Below are positions 63,738 to 64,000 of a stretch of 64,000 nucleotides of DNA, piece after piece (within the stretch, counting starts at the first letter, position 1; each line of letters begins with the position of its first letter). A model generated the notes under the pieces. The model made no database searches and had not been told where the DNA came from. It saw nothing but the letters and a program-made list of their open reading frames with translations. Origin of the DNA: Salegentibacter holothuriorum (lineage in GTDB: Bacteria > Bacteroidota > Bacteroidia > Flavobacteriales > Flavobacteriaceae); NCBI RefSeq assembly GCF_900168045.1, contig NZ_FUYY01000001.1:682001-746000 (forward strand), in the 5' to 3' direction. The translations under genes and the position numbers were made by a program.

Positions 63738-64000
63738 TGCTCTCCTTTTACGTGTTGATAAATCTTGCCGGCATTAGATAAAATTTTAATAAATCCTTTA
63801 GCATCATCTGCAGACCAGGCTTTATTTTCTTCACCATAATTCCCAAAACTTGAATTCATTAAATCGTTCTTAGATTTAATTCCGTCCAGGGTAAATCTAT
63901 ATGGATGTAGCGTTATAAATACTTCTCCGGTTACCTGCTTCTGTGAACTTTCTAAAAATGCTTCTAAATCTCGCATAACAGGATCTAAATATTGACCTTC
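63734..64000 (-). CDS. argG: Argininosuccinate synthase, C-terminal part (runs off window)
   Basis: The minus strand from the right edge reads EGQYLDPVMRDLEAFLESSQ and continues with TGEVFITLHPYRFTLDGIKS and WSADDAKGFIKILSNAGKIY to the stop. EGQYLDPVMRD is a clear ArgG signature near the C-terminus. About 88 of the expected 390-400 residues are here; the rest lies past the window. It overlaps argC by 4 bases and is probably first in the operon. Confidence 0.92.
   Translation of the reverse strand, partial: EGQYLDPVMRDLEAFLESSQKQVTGEVFITLHPYRFTLDGIKSKNDLMNSSFGNYGEENKAWSADDAKGFIKILSNAGKIYQHVKGEQ

Overview
The window looks like chromosomal DNA from a marine-type member of the Flavobacteriaceae (Bacteroidota, near Gramella/Salegentibacter/Zunongwangia). 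Four things suggest this. Base composition is AT-rich. There are many short lipoprotein signals ending in a Ser-Cys or Ala-Cys box. Promoters match the Bacteroidota -7 box TAnnTTTG. The gene content is typical: a menaquinone pathway, an E1 alpha/beta fusion dehydrogenase, an arginine operon with an acyl-ornithine carbamoyltransferase, and dispersed palindromes in intergenic gaps. The genus is inference. I see no rRNA, tRNA, CRISPR array, insertion sequence or phage genes.

Layout. 1-10.8 kb holds a partial lipoprotein, an HD phosphohydrolase fused to a Pycsar-type membrane effector domain, a GAF protein, a TlpA-like lipoprotein, a SIMPL protein, a rhomboid protease, an LpxL-like acyltransferase, glmM, an ACP phosphodiesterase-like protein and an astacin-like protease. 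11.1-17.1 kb is the most accessory-looking part: three tandem paralogous lipoproteins share a roughly 330-residue N-terminal module and carry unrelated C-terminal modules, with a LuxR-type regulator just upstream. 17.6-26.8 kb carries uvrA, a LOG-family gene, a catalytically dead M1-peptidase/beta-barrel fusion and the E1 fusion gene, whose promoter and hairpin-rich leader are clear. 26.8-31.3 kb carries a small lipoprotein, a thioredoxin-like pseudogene stopped at its active site, a bacterial PH-domain pair and menB. 31.3-39.7 kb has CvfB, DUF2853, menD, an isochorismate synthase, a hotdog thioesterase, an alpha/beta hydrolase and a divergent Nramp-like transporter. 39.8-44.5 kb has dnaK, sdaA and a 303-bp tandem repeat. 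44.5-51.4 kb has a CPBP protease, a formylglycine-generating-enzyme-like lipoprotein, a chitinase, panB, a pseudouridine synthase and a helical repeat protein. 51.5-56.0 kb is leuA-leuC-leuD-leuB. 56.2-64.0 kb is the arginine operon on the minus strand, argG(partial)-argC-proC-argD-argF'-argB-argE-argH.

How the genes work together. menB, menD, the isochorismate synthase and the hotdog thioesterase are most of a menaquinone pathway interrupted by unrelated genes. leuABCD, panB and the E1 fusion all draw on branched-chain 2-oxo acids. The arg operon makes arginine from acylated intermediates. Its three larger internal gaps are filled by dispersed palindromic repeats.

The best leads are the modular lipoprotein array with its regulator, the HD-PycTM fusion without a visible cyclase, the active-site nonsense codon in the thioredoxin-like gene, the E1 fusion with swapped metal-ligand residues, the M1-like protein without a zinc site, the Nramp-like protein without its metal motif, and the argF' specificity residue. 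Domain calls come from reading motifs, not from database searches.
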